This document shows, piece by piece, positions 1 through 11,859 of a stretch of 64,000 nucleotides of DNA. The translations under genes were made by a program, and so were the position numbers. This stretch comes from Gymnopus androsaceus JB14. Lineage: Eukaryota > Basidiomycota > Agaricomycetes > Agaricales > Omphalotaceae. The stretch lies in NCBI GenBank assembly GCA_009733575.1, contig ML769395.1:312987-376986 (forward strand), in the 5' to 3' direction. Each line of letters begins with the position of its first letter. Position 1 is the first letter of the stretch. The notes under the pieces were generated by a model that had not been told where the DNA came from, did not search any database, and was given only the letters and a program-made list of their open reading frames with translations.

Positions 1-44
1 GATATAGCGCGCTCGCCAATTGCTCCAATTCCGTCGAATAATCC

Positions 45-665
45 TCATTCTTCATCTATCCTATCGGAGACGCGCCCTCCTCCGCTACTTCCATGTTGAT
101 GCTGGGAAATTCAATGTAATCAGTGTGATCGTCCATAACCAGAGGAATAAAAATTCACTGCTCGCAACTTTGCCAGATGCACCTTTAGGCATTCCGCGTA
201 GTTGTCAAAACCCAAAGATCCCATAGCGTATAGGATATCTTCACCGCCTATCGTTTTCCGTTTCTCAAGCTGGCACTTTTCAGCAGCTTCAGATGTTATG
301 AATGATATGAATTCCGAGACGCATCTAGAACGAATGGATATAAAAATGGGATAAAACATGGGTAATACATACTCTTGTACGCATTCTTTCGCGTCTTTTG
401 CAATCTTTGCGGTGGGTGGCACAGAGGATTTCATGATCCGAGAGACATTGGCGATCTACAACGAGTAATCAGAAGAGAATCGCAGAGGTTGTCCATTACT
501 CACCGGTAGGTATCTATCCTGCTCTCTGTACTCAACCAATTCCTGTTCCGTTATTGGAACCGGCTCTTCGGGAACATCTTCAGCCTGGTCTATCCTCGAA
601 CCACCCTCACGAGGCGCAATTGGTGCAACTACTGGTGCAGAAGGAACTGTGAGCCTTTCGGACAT
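45..665 (-). CDS. HAP3: CCAAT-binding factor subunit HAP3 / NF-YB
   Basis: Histone-fold subunit of the trimeric CCAAT-box transcription factor (with HAP2/NF-YA and HAP5/NF-YC); acts in the nucleus. Exons, read on the minus strand: 665-504, 455-373, 324-159 and 101-45, joined by GT-AG introns of 48, 48 and 57 nt; the spliced product is 155 aa. After a 48-aa acidic, Pro-rich leader comes the conserved core: [15 protein letters not shown], then [47 protein letters not shown] and [16 protein letters not shown], i.e. the full NF-YB fold with the usual intron-interrupted ECVQ/ECVSEF junction. The short Gly/Ser tail is less conserved. I start at ATG 665 (MSERL); the open frame continues upstream only to a TTG. 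The core identification is near certain; the C-terminal exon is predicted from splice consensus. Confidence 0.95.
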
Positions 666-689
666 GTCTTCTTGGTGAATTAAAGGCAA

Positions 690-2232
690 GTTTGGAGAAG
701 GAAAGTTGTGCTGATAACTATCGTGAAGATAATCTTGAAGAAGAAGGACGAGGGAATTCGGGAAGGATCCTGTTATAGTTCATATTCAAGCTTAAAAGCC
801 ATGCGAACATTACAAAAGGCCTAGACCATGATTTTCCCATCTCCTTTGTTCGGACCCGACCGTTACCCGTGGTCATGTTAAATCCTATCTCCGGTCAAAG
901 CTGTATCTCTCTGTTCTTTTTTGAAGTTTGAACCGATGCGAAATACTCTCTTTGGCGAAGTAACGTCACTCGTTCGTAAAATCCGAAATTCTTCAATTAG
1001 AGACGGATTTACCTGCTGCCGGTAAAAGGATTAGTAAAGCACATCAGGATCAAAGGTATTTAACCTAAGGTATTTGGGCAACACACATATTCATCGACGG
1101 CTACTTTTGGAACAATATTTTCCAAATCCACCAATATCTCCGCAGGCTCTTTAGTTGGCGAAGTCAAAATTCACCCTAGATCGAACTCCTTGTGCCACTT
1201 GAGACAGGCAAATGGCGACTTTGACGTGGTGAGAAGTGTCTAGTTCTGTTCTTTAAGCTGAGGGATGGAGAGGATCACGTTATTGAAACATGTTTTCTTT
1301 ATATTTTTGTTCATAAGAGCGCCAGATCGCGCAAGGTCTGCACGAGATCATTTCCAGGACCTACCAAGCGATCTTCCTCAGCAATGTACCATAGACAGTA
1401 AATGGAAATGTTGAAAGCATATTCTGTGCCCGCCAACTTGAAGCGGCGGACCACATGTCGATAAGATGCTGGTTGGGAAGTTATGAGTTGTTGCGCAAAG
1501 GGTTGCCAAAGTTGACCATTTTGTACAAACGCTACGGAGATTTCTGGAAGAGATCATCCTATTTCAGTGGGCCCGTTTTTCCTTTCTTATCTATAGATAG
1601 ATTTTAGCTGATTTTAGAGTTTGAAGAGACGAAAGAGTGTAGAATGAAACTCACAATTCAGACCGTAACCTCTCAACATGCCAACAGTTACGATCATGAT
1701 TTCCTGTAAGGATGGGATCCTAATAAGCTCAGTATGATTCGAGGTAATCAGCAAGTTTTTATTGGTGATTGAGTTTGGGGTAAATTTGAGCGTCTAAAAT
1801 TTGTCTTTTCCGGCGCTTGAAGTCTAGACTATCTCGACCGCGCGGCGAATCCAGATTCCAGGCAAACCTGCAAAAGTTATAGCCTATGTATCTGACTGTT
1901 TTTAGCTCCCACCAAATTGATATTCTGAACACTACAGCTGTGCTGTGACCTGTCATATGGGCAGGATTCAATTTTCGTTCGGCCGTCCAATGCAGGCAGC
2001 GGAGGGAGTTCCAGTTCGCTAGTATTACTCGATGCGTACGAGTCACGGTCTCACTAAAAGTACCCATGCTCATGCAGCTGACTTTCTCTTTCGGTAAACT
2101 CCCTCTCATGACTGGCGTCACAGGGTCTTCCTCATCCCGTCCTTAACCAAACTTGGCTATTCGTGGGACATGCACCAAAAATGATATAAGAGCTCACAGT
2201 CTGTTGAATCCAACCTACTATCACCTTCAAAT
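690..2232. other. Intergenic region between HAP3 and the ADH gene
   Basis: I see no supportable gene in these 1.5 kb. An open frame on the minus strand near 1759-2121 (about 115 aa from its first ATG) has no recognisable motif and overlaps the presumed promoter of the plus-strand dehydrogenase gene. The region must contain the divergent promoters of HAP3 (-) and the dehydrogenase (+). Confidence 0.6.
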
Positions 2233-4259
2233 ATGCCAGAGAATATGCGCGCAGTCGTTTATGATAAGCCTTTTAGTGTATCTGTGCGCGAGGTTCCGAA
2301 ACCGACCATCTTGCATCCTGACGATGTAATTGTGAAAGGTGAGTAACTGCATTGGTTTGCATTCGAGAATTGTTCAATGACGTTCCTCAGTAACGACAAC
2401 ATGCATCTGTGGAAGGTGAAACTCTTGTAATTTCAAGCTCATCAAGCCTGCTTATCGCCGTTTGACTAGCGACCTGCACATGTACGAAGGACGTACGGCA
2501 GCTGAACCTGGGATCGTTTTCGGACACGAGAAGTATGCCTAATATCTCGTTCTTCTCCAGATATTGTTGACCAATGAACTCTTAGCATGGGGATCGTCGA
2601 TGTGGGTTTTTCAAACCTTCACAATTTGATCGGCACTCATACAAGTCGTTACAGGAAATAGGGAGTGGCGTTATTGTTAGCTTGATCAACTCATGATCAT
2701 CTAGTAAATGCTCAAAATCTTTACAGCTTTTGAAGAAAGGCGACCGAGTCGTAATGCCATTTAACGTCGCCTGCGGGAGATGTATTAACTGTGAAGAAAG
2801 CCGCTCTGCCTTTTGCACCCTCGTTAATCCAGGATTCGTAAGTAAGCAGCATCCTTCATTAGATTAAGGTACTTATCGTCTTGTAGGCAGGAGGGTGCGT
2901 AGCACGGCATTTCTAACGTCTTTCCTTAATCGTCTTTTTCAGGGCCTATGGGTATGTGACCGCGATCTCTGCGTGAGTTTGCTCTCAGTTCGCTTAGTTA
3001 TGTCGCTATGGGTCCTTACCCCGGTGGTCAAGCTGCACGTTCTGTTTATTTGACCTTCTAAAAGATATTCGCTGATTGTTCTTTGCAGGAATACGTCCGG
3101 GTACCATTTGCGGACTTCAATGCTCTCAAACTCCCTCAGGGAACAGAACACGAGGAGGATTTTGCTCTTCTCGCCGACATTTTCCCCACAGTATGTCTTT
3201 CTCCTCCAAATCCCAAATCTTTGTCACATCTGATACTCCGCTGATTGATATTTCTTTAGGGTTGGCATGGTGTACAGTTATCTGTTGGTTATGACCCCTA
3301 CTTTTAATCGTGGAGATAACACTGAAAGCTTTCTTTGCCTGACTAATTAGGGCTTCCGTCCTGGTGAATCTGTAGCGGTCTTTGGTGCTGGACCCGTAGG
3401 ACTCATGGCAGCATACTCTGCTATCATCCGTGGGGCTTCAGATGTTTTTGTGGTCGACCGTGTGCCTGAAAGACTTGCCAAGGCCAAAGAGATTGGTGCT
3501 ATACCAATTGATTTCTCGGCCAGTGATCCTGTTGAACAGATCCTGAAAATGCGAGGAGGGTGAGCTTATCTACCCTTTTTAGTTTGTCCAAATTTCATAA
3601 CTGTAAAATGCTCACAGTAAAGAGGTTGATCGCGGTGTAGATGGTGAGGAGGATGCAGCGCATTCCCTTTCACTTGCTAACTTGAGAGTATGTTCTTAGC
3701 GGTTGGGTATCAAGCTGTTACCAGCGACGGCAAGACTGAACAGCCAAACGCCGTCTTGGAAGGCCTTATCAAGGTGGTACGGGCGACCGGAGGATTGGGC
3801 ATTCCTGGTCTATATGTACCCAGCGATCCTGGCGCCCCCGATTCAGCAGCAGCCAAGTGAGCTTTAACAGTGGTCTTATTCAGCATCTGCTTCTGACAAA
3901 CTTCCCCACTCCATAGAGGATACATTTCATTCCCATTCGGTGTGTAGCTTCGCTCATGTTCAAGTTCTGAAGACCCTCATGCATGGCATCATTCTCGTAG
4001 GCAAGTTGTTTGAGAAAGGACTTAGTGTCGGGACTGGGCAATGCAATGTTAAGGTGTGTATTACTTTCCGGTCTTTTGATCTCCTTGAAAGAACTTTGTG
4101 TAGACGTACAACCGTTATTTGCGCGACCTAATCATCGCTGGACGTGCAAAACCTTCATTTGTGGTATCGCACAACGTATCGCTTAATGATGCCGCCGACG
4201 CATACAATAAATTTGATAAGAGAATTGATGGATATACCAAAGTATTGTTGCATCCTTGA
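2233..4259 (+). CDS. Zinc-dependent alcohol dehydrogenase, glutathione-independent formaldehyde dehydrogenase type
   Basis: Medium-chain, zinc, NAD-dependent dehydrogenase resembling glutathione-independent formaldehyde dehydrogenase (Pseudomonas FdhA type); presumed cytosolic oxidation of formaldehyde or related aldehydes/alcohols. Seventeen exons: 2233-2338, 2391-2415, 2470-2532, 2586-2601, 2655-2675, 2727-2837, 2887-2894, 2943-2951, 2998-3034, 3089-3190, 3260-3283, 3351-3559, 3618-3643, 3700-3856, 3917-3939, 4001-4053, 4104-4259. They sum to 1146 nt, giving 381 aa. Visible motifs: catalytic-zinc CICGSDLH and GHE; structural-zinc C-x2-C-x2-C-x7-C in VACGRCINC; Rossmann loop VAVFGAGPVG; VDR dinucleotide-binding end; family C-terminus KGLSVGTGQCNVK. 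Some exons are only 8-25 nt. Reading through exon 9 requires a GC-AG intron (3035-3088). Substrate is inferred from family only. Confidence 0.9.
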
Positions 4260-4596
4260 GGCGTACGCCTGGAAGTCAGACAAGACGGATAATACAAATG
4301 ATAGTACTTATTTTCGCTGTAAACTTATTCCTACATAACTAACCCTCATTGTACATTTCCTTTCCATGCTAATGGCACCATTGCGTGAAATTTTCGATGA
4401 TAAATGGATACCGAGACGTGGTTGAAGAGTACTTCAAGGCTTGACGCTGTGAGTGCAAAGCGATCCAATCCATCTATATAATACAATTTTGACGGTTAGA
4501 ACCAACACACACATATGCTAAACCCAGAAAATCCAGGGATGCTACTTAATATGCCACACTAATTATGATATACATCTCCGCTCCCAGTCCAAGTCC

Positions 4597-6676
4597 TTAA
4601 GACCATAGAATATTCAGCTTCTTCCATCCCTTCTGAGGAACCTCCGGAGGTTCTGGGTTCTGGTTGGCGATCTCGATATAATGCCTAATAGGCATCTCCT
4701 CGAGAGTGACCATTTTTGTCTTCTTCGTAAACTTGTAGCCGAAATACAAGATGAAGATGAGTGGAATGTTAAAGTAGGAGCTGAAGAACGTTTCCACTTC
4801 CCACTCTCCCTTGATGAACACCTTGAATCCGCCAGTAAGGAGGATGAGACTAAAGCCCAAGAAACCCATCCACGCAGCGTACGGTTGAAACGGTGCAGCC
4901 CACGGAAGCTCACTACGATCTATGCCTTGTCGTTTACATCCGTAATAGAACCGTAGGTAGATGAAGCATATAGTGATCCAAACGACGAGCGCCGCGGCCG
5001 CGACAAGTTCTTGTAACCATCCAAAGACGATTTCAGCAGAGTCTTGCAGCGTCATGTATCCGAGCGCTATGAAGAGACTGATGAATGAAACACTGACGTA
5101 GGGGATACCGAAGCGGTTGGTGCGAAGAAAGATTTTTGGGGCATGTCCTTCTGTAGCGAGACCATATAGTATCCTTGATCCTTCCTGTAAGCGATGTTAG
5201 GAATGACTCGGCCGTTCTAATACGTGATACGTACCAGCATCGTAGAATTTCCTGAAGACCACGCACTTGTCAAGACGATAGCGTTGATAATGTGAGGGAC
5301 CACTTTGATTCCAGCACTTTTCGGTCATCAGTGGAGATGAAAATACAGATAGATACAATATACTCACAGATTTGCCTGTAGGACGTTGTTAGTTGAGTCG
5401 AAAATCCCAGTTAATATTAGACACTCACAGCAATCACGAAAGGGCTCTGGCTGGCCGTGTCCGTTGAAGTGAGGAGTAACTTGCTGTTGGATGGCACAAT
5501 CATCGTGACGATGAGGACGGTGAGGACGTAGAAGAACAACACTCGGAAAAAGATACGCTTGGCGGCCTTGGGAATGTTACGACGTGGATTCTTGGTTTCA
5601 GCGGCTGCAGTTGCGATGGTCTCAACACCAGAGTATGCATAAGCAGCGTTGGAAAAGATTTTCCAGAAACCCAAGAAGCGACCCAGAGATCCCGGAATAC
5701 CGAGGTATTGGACAAAAGGACCCTGCGGCGAATGTCAACATAGTGTCAAAATCTCGGGAAAAATGGATACGAACAGGGTTTCTCCAGTATTGAAATCCAA
5801 GACGAGATTGACCAGGAACACCCCCCAAGTCTATACACAGACCCTTTATGGAATAAAATCAGATTCGCGATATAGATGGATTCTATAAACGAGATTGAAC
5901 ATACCATAATGATCAAACCGACGACCAGCATGATCTTCAGCAGGGCGAAAGTAAATTCGACCTCTCCATACAACCTGATAAAGAACATATTGGTACTGAT
6001 GATGAGGATACCCATAATCGTAATCCAAACACCATTGGAGACTGATGTCGTCCAAAATGAGATTAGTACTGCTGCCGCGGTAACCTCAGCAGGAATACTG
6101 GAGAGTGAGAAGTGTGTTATTTAGAAAGTTGAATTCATGAATAAATCCGGATTACTGACGCGACACAGGCTCCATAGACTTGGTTCCAACCGATGGCAAA
6201 TGACCAGGCGGGGTCGAAAAAGTACTCCGCATAACGGACGTATGAGCCAGTGAGAGGTATGAGAGCGGCGAGCTCGGCGATAGACAACACAACACCAGAT
6301 ACGAGGATACCAGTGAACAGATATCCCAAAAGTGCACCCACAGGACCAGATTTTGCGAGAGCTGAACCCAACCCCAAGAAAAGACCCTAGGAGTAGAAGG
6401 GAAAAATAAGATTCTACACGGAGAACAATAGTGCGGAAACTCACCGTTCCAATGGTGCCAGCAAGGGCAATCATCTGAATGTGTCTCTGGTGTAAACCTC
6501 GCCTGCAGAGACAATCAGTCTGAATACAAGGTGCGAGATAAACAGAACACGTACTTCAACTGTAACTGCTCCTCAAAGACTTGTTCATCTTCTCCAGCTT
6601 GCTCAATAGAGCCGGACTCCATGTCGGTCTTGCTTCCATCGAAAACATTTTTCTCGTTTTCCTGACTGAGCGACAT
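4597..6676 (-). CDS. Amino-acid permease (AAT/YAT family)
   Basis: Plasma-membrane amino-acid/H+ symporter of the yeast amino-acid transporter family (APC superfamily), about 12 transmembrane segments. ATG at 6676 (MSLSQENEK) opens a hydrophilic cytosolic N-terminus of about 40 aa. Next comes the family's first-helix signature (GTVGTGLF-type region, then LGSALAKSGPVGALLGYLF and the Glu-containing IAELAALIPLTGSYVRYA), followed by FAIGWNQVYG, LLKIMLVVGLIIM, the conserved AYAYSGVETIATAAAETKNPRR loop (residues split here by line), and a C-terminal half ending KKLNILWS. Coding pieces lie around 6676-6550, 6500-6450, 6377-6160, 6120-5890, 5830-5420, 5330-5180 and 5055-4597, separated by short GT-AG introns. 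Intron borders were not all resolved. Substrate specificity cannot be read from the sequence. Confidence 0.9.
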
Positions 6677-7728
6677 GGTATATCCCTGCTACGTGAATAG
6701 AAGCTGGTGGGAGAGAAGGCAAACGAGGATGGAAGCTTATGGTAAGGAGGTCAGACGCGAGTTTTATATGAAAAAAAATACCCGTTCGGAGATTTTCCAT
6801 GTCATCTTTTCAGAATAAAATGAGCAATTCTGACGACCTTGATACTCCGCGTCCTTGATGCATCTGGGCCAGTGTCGCATAAGCCGTTAAAATTTAAGCC
6901 TCGCGTCGCGCGAAATCCAAAAGCACTGCATGCAGAAAAATTGAAATTCGAAACTCTCCAGCATACTTCTCGGACTGGGGTTCGCAGATATTAGTTGCTC
7001 AGGTCAAAGAAAACAGGATAATCCATCATAACAAGACCCTCTCGGGGATTTTGGAGGCGGTTTGGCAGGAGGAGAGGCTAGTACTTGCAGAGCATCGGAA
7101 AGGCTGTGCTGTGCATTTCCGCTGAACCATAAATGGAGTTGTTTGAATGTTTCGATGGTTTCGATGGTTGGAAGCATAAATGGAGAGCCCAATTGCAAAT
7201 CTGTAAACCTGGATGCACACGAGCGTATATCGAAAAGTTTCAGCGCTCAGAAGCACGCAATGATGAGTACTTCAGAGTAGCGTTGAGCGAATCCAAGCAG
7301 AGTATCGATGAAAGGAGTTTGTAATCGATCCGGGATTGCACTGCGTCGCGGAGCAACATCCAATTCTGAACAGCGGACTTGATACCTTTATTCCTATAGT
7401 CATCCCTCGATTTTGAAGACCAACGCAGCCAGCACTTCTGTGCAGATTTGCGACGTACTTATGTATACTAAACCTAGAATAAAAAAGTTTGCCAATTGCC
7501 AAGGATATGAAGGAGAATCGAGGACAAAGTCGAACTTCGTCAGCACAAAATAGCTTGTACTAACCGACGCTACCTTTAGTACTAACGTTCAAGCTTCAAG
7601 CGCCAGACGGCGCTTCTCCACCACGATGGACGACGAAATATGTTCAATCAAATTCTTCATTGAATCCAAACCTCATCATCGCTGTAACCGAAAGGCATGA
7701 TCTCCCCTTCTACCTACCCTACCTTACT
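6677..7728. other. Intergenic region upstream of the permease
   Basis: About 1 kb between the permease start and the 3' end of the next minus-strand gene. It contains only short unsupported open frames in all six frames. It should hold the permease promoter and the 3' UTR of the receptor-like gene. Confidence 0.5.
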
Positions 7729-9402
7729 CTACGAGCGAAGCAAAGCTCGCTCCACCCTCCTAACTTGATCTTGTCGATTTCCTGGGGTCGTTGGCGTTCT
7801 GACACCCCTCGGCCAATGGTCATCCCTTGGGGTCGTTGGAGTCCTAGCGCCGCGACTACTACCCGAATTCGCATTACTCCTAGTCAAGCCGGCTGATACG
7901 GGGGTGAGGGTTGAGTTGTTCGAGCCAGAACCAGACCCAGTTGCTCTCCTCAAAGCCAGCACCGTCTCCCTCTGCCTCCTATAACTCTCCGCACTGAACA
8001 CTTCGATTCAGCGTAAACGGTTCAACACCTCCACTCTCCATGATTGAGAACTGGTGGTTTGGGTTTCGCTGGGTGTTGAACTCGGGAAGATCCATGTCGG
8101 GATAGAATCGGCGGGTGGTTAGAAGGAGGATGACGTTAACTAGACCTATGCGAGATAGAGAAAGAAGATTAGAATGCACGAGAGAGATACGGAGAGAGGT
8201 GAGATAGACAAACCGGTCAAGTTGAACACGATATCAGTAAAAACAATAACGGCGAAGGGGACTCGGTGGCCTGCAAAGGAGCTGATACGAGCGATAGCTA
8301 CTGGAAGTAGCAGAATAGTAAAGGAAATCTTGTAATAGATCGTGTTAGGAAGGAACGTAGATGTACAGGAAGGAAAGCAACGCACAGGGAACCAGACCAT
8401 GCTCTGTGCGAACCGTAACATGGCCGAATCAATAAGGTCCCTTCCAATCGCCAATCGCCAGCTATCCCATGCGCGCATGTGCTGCAGTCTCCATTTCCCA
8501 TTTATAGTCACTAGATTTCCTCGCACTCTCAAGATTATGATCAAGTACAGAATGATAGAAAGTCCAGCGGACAAGAATTCCTGGAGGATCGTTCAGTGTA
8601 AAAATAGGACAGAAAGGGGGAAAAACGTACGAAGAAGTATTGCAGGAAAATCTGCTCTTCTGGGTATTTATTGTTGATCCAGCACCTAAAGACAACGTCA
8701 GATAAGCTCAAGTGATATAGGCGCCGAGACTCACCAAGGACCTGAGATTCCGAAATAAGGTCCTCTTTCTGGGGTGTGGATTAATGTCGGTCCTACAATA
8801 ACCAAAACAAGGGGAATACTCCATCCTCCTACAAATGTCAGCCAAAAGGCAAGTCTTGAGGGCGCTGAACGTAGGAAGAGCAGGTTGAACAGGTGCAGAG
8901 CCAGTATGAAGGTCCTGAATTAGTTCCGTTAGCGAGGAAGATCGGCTTAGTCAACAAGATACTCACCATACAGCAGTGGCTACATTCCCTGCTTGTTTGA
9001 GAGCACCTGTATGAAGATAAAGGATCGGAATTTCTCAACGCTTTTCAAAACATACCTTGTGCGGTACAGAACGAGCCTAGCGTAACCTGTTTGCCAACAA
9101 CCCACTTGAGGGACATCACAGTAGAGGCCGAAAGCAGGGAATTGGCGAAAAGTAGAGAGACAAGGTAACCAAATAGATGAGTGTGGCGGTAAGAGCTTGG
9201 TTTAGGCGGTTTGACGACGAGAAGGTAGAGTATAGCAGTGAGGGAGACCAGCCCCGTCACAACGAGACACTGAAAAAAAACTAAGTACCAGATTTCGCAG
9301 ATAAAATTCTCTGCTTACAATTACACCGTTCCTATCATGAGATTCGTAAAGGAATACCGCCAAGTTGTGATGAATAATTGATCGCGAAAAATAAGAGGCC
9401 AT
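7729..9402 (-). CDS. Seven-helix G-protein-coupled receptor-like membrane protein
   Basis: Integral membrane protein resembling fungal cAMP-receptor-like/Git3-type receptors, which signal through heterotrimeric G proteins at the plasma membrane. ATG at 9402 (MASYFSRS); first exons 9402-9319, 9269-9056 and 9006-8967, then further exons to the TAG at 7729. I count about seven hydrophobic segments: LVSLTAILYLLVV, FGYLVSLLFANSLL, AVWTFILALHLFNLLF, FVGGWSIPLVLVIVG, FFEFLSAGLSIILYLIIIL, FTILLLPVAIARI and VIVFTDIVFNLTGLVNVILLL. A loop W-C-W-I after helix 4 fits receptors of this class. The roughly 100-residue cytosolic tail is Ser/Thr/Arg-rich with two RTPTTP repeats, possible phosphorylation sites. 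Family membership is by topology and pattern; the ligand is unknown. Confidence 0.75.
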
Positions 9403-9764
9403 CCGAGTAGCCTCACCAGGAGGAGCCTAGGATATGGATTGAGTGACGGCGACCAGCGCTTTGAAGAAGGAAAGAAGAGAGAGAACAATGTGTTTCGACT
9501 ATCAGTATCACTGCATGGCCCGAGACGGAGGCTGTGTATTATTTATTTATGGAAATCCCGTCGGGCGCTCAAGCCCTGCCGAAGTAACCCCTCTGGTCAG
9601 AGTCGTCGGAATATAAAGCGTATTATATTGAACGCTTCTGCTCTCAACGCTCACCATCAAGTTCACGCTTCTTTACTGCGCTCTTGCGCGCTGCTATAGC
9701 AGTTGGGGTATCCGATAACTTCGACTTCGTTTAGGAATCGAAGCCCTCGGAAAACGGACCAGAA
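9403..9764. promoter_or_regulatory. Divergent intergenic region
   Basis: Lies between the starts of the receptor-like gene (-) and the FNIYGG-family gene (+), so it should contain both promoters. No specific motif was identified with confidence. Confidence 0.4.
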
Positions 9765-11859
9765 ATGACATCCAAAAACACATTTTTCGACCACTCTCAC
9801 GACTTCAACATCTATGGAGGAGAGTTCACTAATGTCGCCGGTGACCAGGTCATTGTATCTCACAATCACCATTATAATAACCAGGGAAGCTTGGGATCTG
9901 CAATGGTTACGGCTTCGGGCAATCGAGTACGTCGCTTTCGAATCTCTCAGACGTTCTAAAGCTGACAGGGCAAACCACCAAGTACCGCTCTATTCCAATT
10001 GGCGATATGTTTATTCATCGCACCATATCAAGTACTACTATGTACATCGAGGCACCGGGAAAGGACAAGGACATCCCTCAGCACCGATTACTCAATAAAC
10101 CTTTCCTCCGATTACTGAAGAAACCCTTCCTCCAATCAAATGCTTCAGGCAATAAAAAGACATTTGTTCTGGATCCATCTCTCCCCCAAGCCCGAGTGAA
10201 AGTCGTGCGGACAGTTAGCAGCGTACAGCTTATTGATTTCCCTGCTTCGGGCAATTTTACAGCTATAACTTATGATGGCCCTGGAGCCCAAAAGGCATGT
10301 TCAGGGTCTTCGTTACATATAGTATGCTGAACACCCCCCTTTGTGTAGGCATTCAAAAATGATTTGCTCTTTTTCTCCAAGTCACGGCAAGTTGACTTGA
10401 TTATATCATGTTGCATCTAACCAATTGGCAGCCATGGTTTGGCTATACAGAACTCCTTCCATTGCACAGCTTTTTGGAATTGTCCAGGACACCTTACCTG
10501 CACTGGTCTTCCACACTGGTCAATTTGATATCTGCAATGATTGTTAGGGGTGTTTTTAACTTTAATCTCATAGAACTAGTTCCGTTGGGATACCTGTTAA
10601 TGCAGTGTAGTCCAGTAGCTGTCTCTTACCTGTATCATCGTTTTGTAAGTGTGACAAAGTACCAAGAGTTATTTTTAATAATTAAAAAATATTTAGCGGA
10701 AGGACATACTTGAATTCAATCCTCCAGTGAGTAAGACAATGTATTTGAGTCTGTTCTGCTCATTATTGATTTATTTTTTTTGAAATTTTATCTTTAGGGC
10801 TTTGAGTTCCTTCTGGACTTGATGCCTAGACAAGACCTTAGTTGGATACAACCTAGTTCTGGTCTTATGTGTATAGGTCCTTGGGGTCCTTCAGCTGTGC
10901 CCGACATCCCATGGACATTGGACCACCAACCATTCATTCCTCCACTCAGCTTCCAAGACCTTAAATCCAGTAAAAGGATCATTGATCATATTGAAAGCCA
11001 TCTTCCTGGTTTCTTGACATTCTTGGCTCATTCCAGTTTTAATCCCATTGTGGATGTGCCCTTAGGCACTGGGATTTCATTTGAAACAGTCTATTATCAG
11101 CATTCACTGATGGATACATTCATACCAATTGCACATTTCCATCCTATGCATAAATTATCTTACTCAATATCCCATTGGAGGAGTGGGCCTGATGAATATG
11201 CACCAGGTAGAATTTATAACCAAGATAGCAATGGATGGACAATGTGAGTTGAAATCATTGCAATTTTTTATTGCAAATTTATTCATTTCAAACAGAGTTC
11301 CCTATGAAAAATTCAATCTGAGATGCAGCCTCATAAAAAGGACATGTTCAGATGTTGAGAGACTTGAAGTTTTATGGCTTGCACAATCAGGCTATATTTG
11401 CAAAGAAACACATTACAATCTTGAAGATTGCTGTAAGTCTTGAAATGTTATTCAATTATTTCAATTGAATCATCATTAGATATCTTTGATGCAAGTGAAT
11501 TTTTCCTGCGAGTGAAATCTTCTCAGAAACTTCCCTCCAACAATCATCATCTTTTTGTTGCACCTTTGAAGGTGACGGAAGTCGGAACAAGGACCTATTT
11601 CTCTTTCAATGATCCTCCATATGTTTGGTCATCAAATCCAACTACTTTGGAACCATTGCCAATGGATGATGTTTTGCATCTTCCTTCATTTGTTCCTGGA
11701 GTCAAGTGGGCACTGTCTTCACATATAGAACATGATGCAGCAGCAGAGTATATTCTCTCAAGGGGGTTTGATCCATTAACTCAGGATTATTCTCGGAGCC
11801 AGGGTTATATGCTTTTTGAAATCTTGAGTATGGCAGCCACAGAAGATCACCATTTTTAA
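9765..11859 (+). CDS. Uncharacterised agaric-type protein with FNIYGG motif
   Basis: Function unknown. Predicted exons are 9765-9930, 9969-10294, 10349-10386, 10451-10518, 10574-10644, 10697-10726, 10798-11243, 11296-11432 and 11480-11859, which keep one frame and give about 553 aa. The N-terminus DHSHDFNIYGGEFTNVAGDQ followed by SHNHHYNN is the His/Asn-rich signature I know from many uncharacterised mushroom proteins, some fused to kinases or NACHT domains. Next come YRSIPIGDMFIHR, then AFKNDLLFFSKS..PSIAQLFGIVQDTLPALVFHTELVPL, and a C-terminus with YILSRGFDPLTQDYSRSQGY, a typical ending of the family. Two introns (10295-10348 and 10387-10450) need GC donors; the second donor (GCAAGT) is ideal. 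The first junction (9930/9969) is the least certain. Later exons are AT-rich compared with flanking genes. Likely intact. Confidence 0.75.

Noticed and set aside
1759..2121. Minus-strand open frame of about 115-120 codons
   Set aside because: No recognisable motif, no splice structure, and it overlaps the expected promoter of the dehydrogenase gene.
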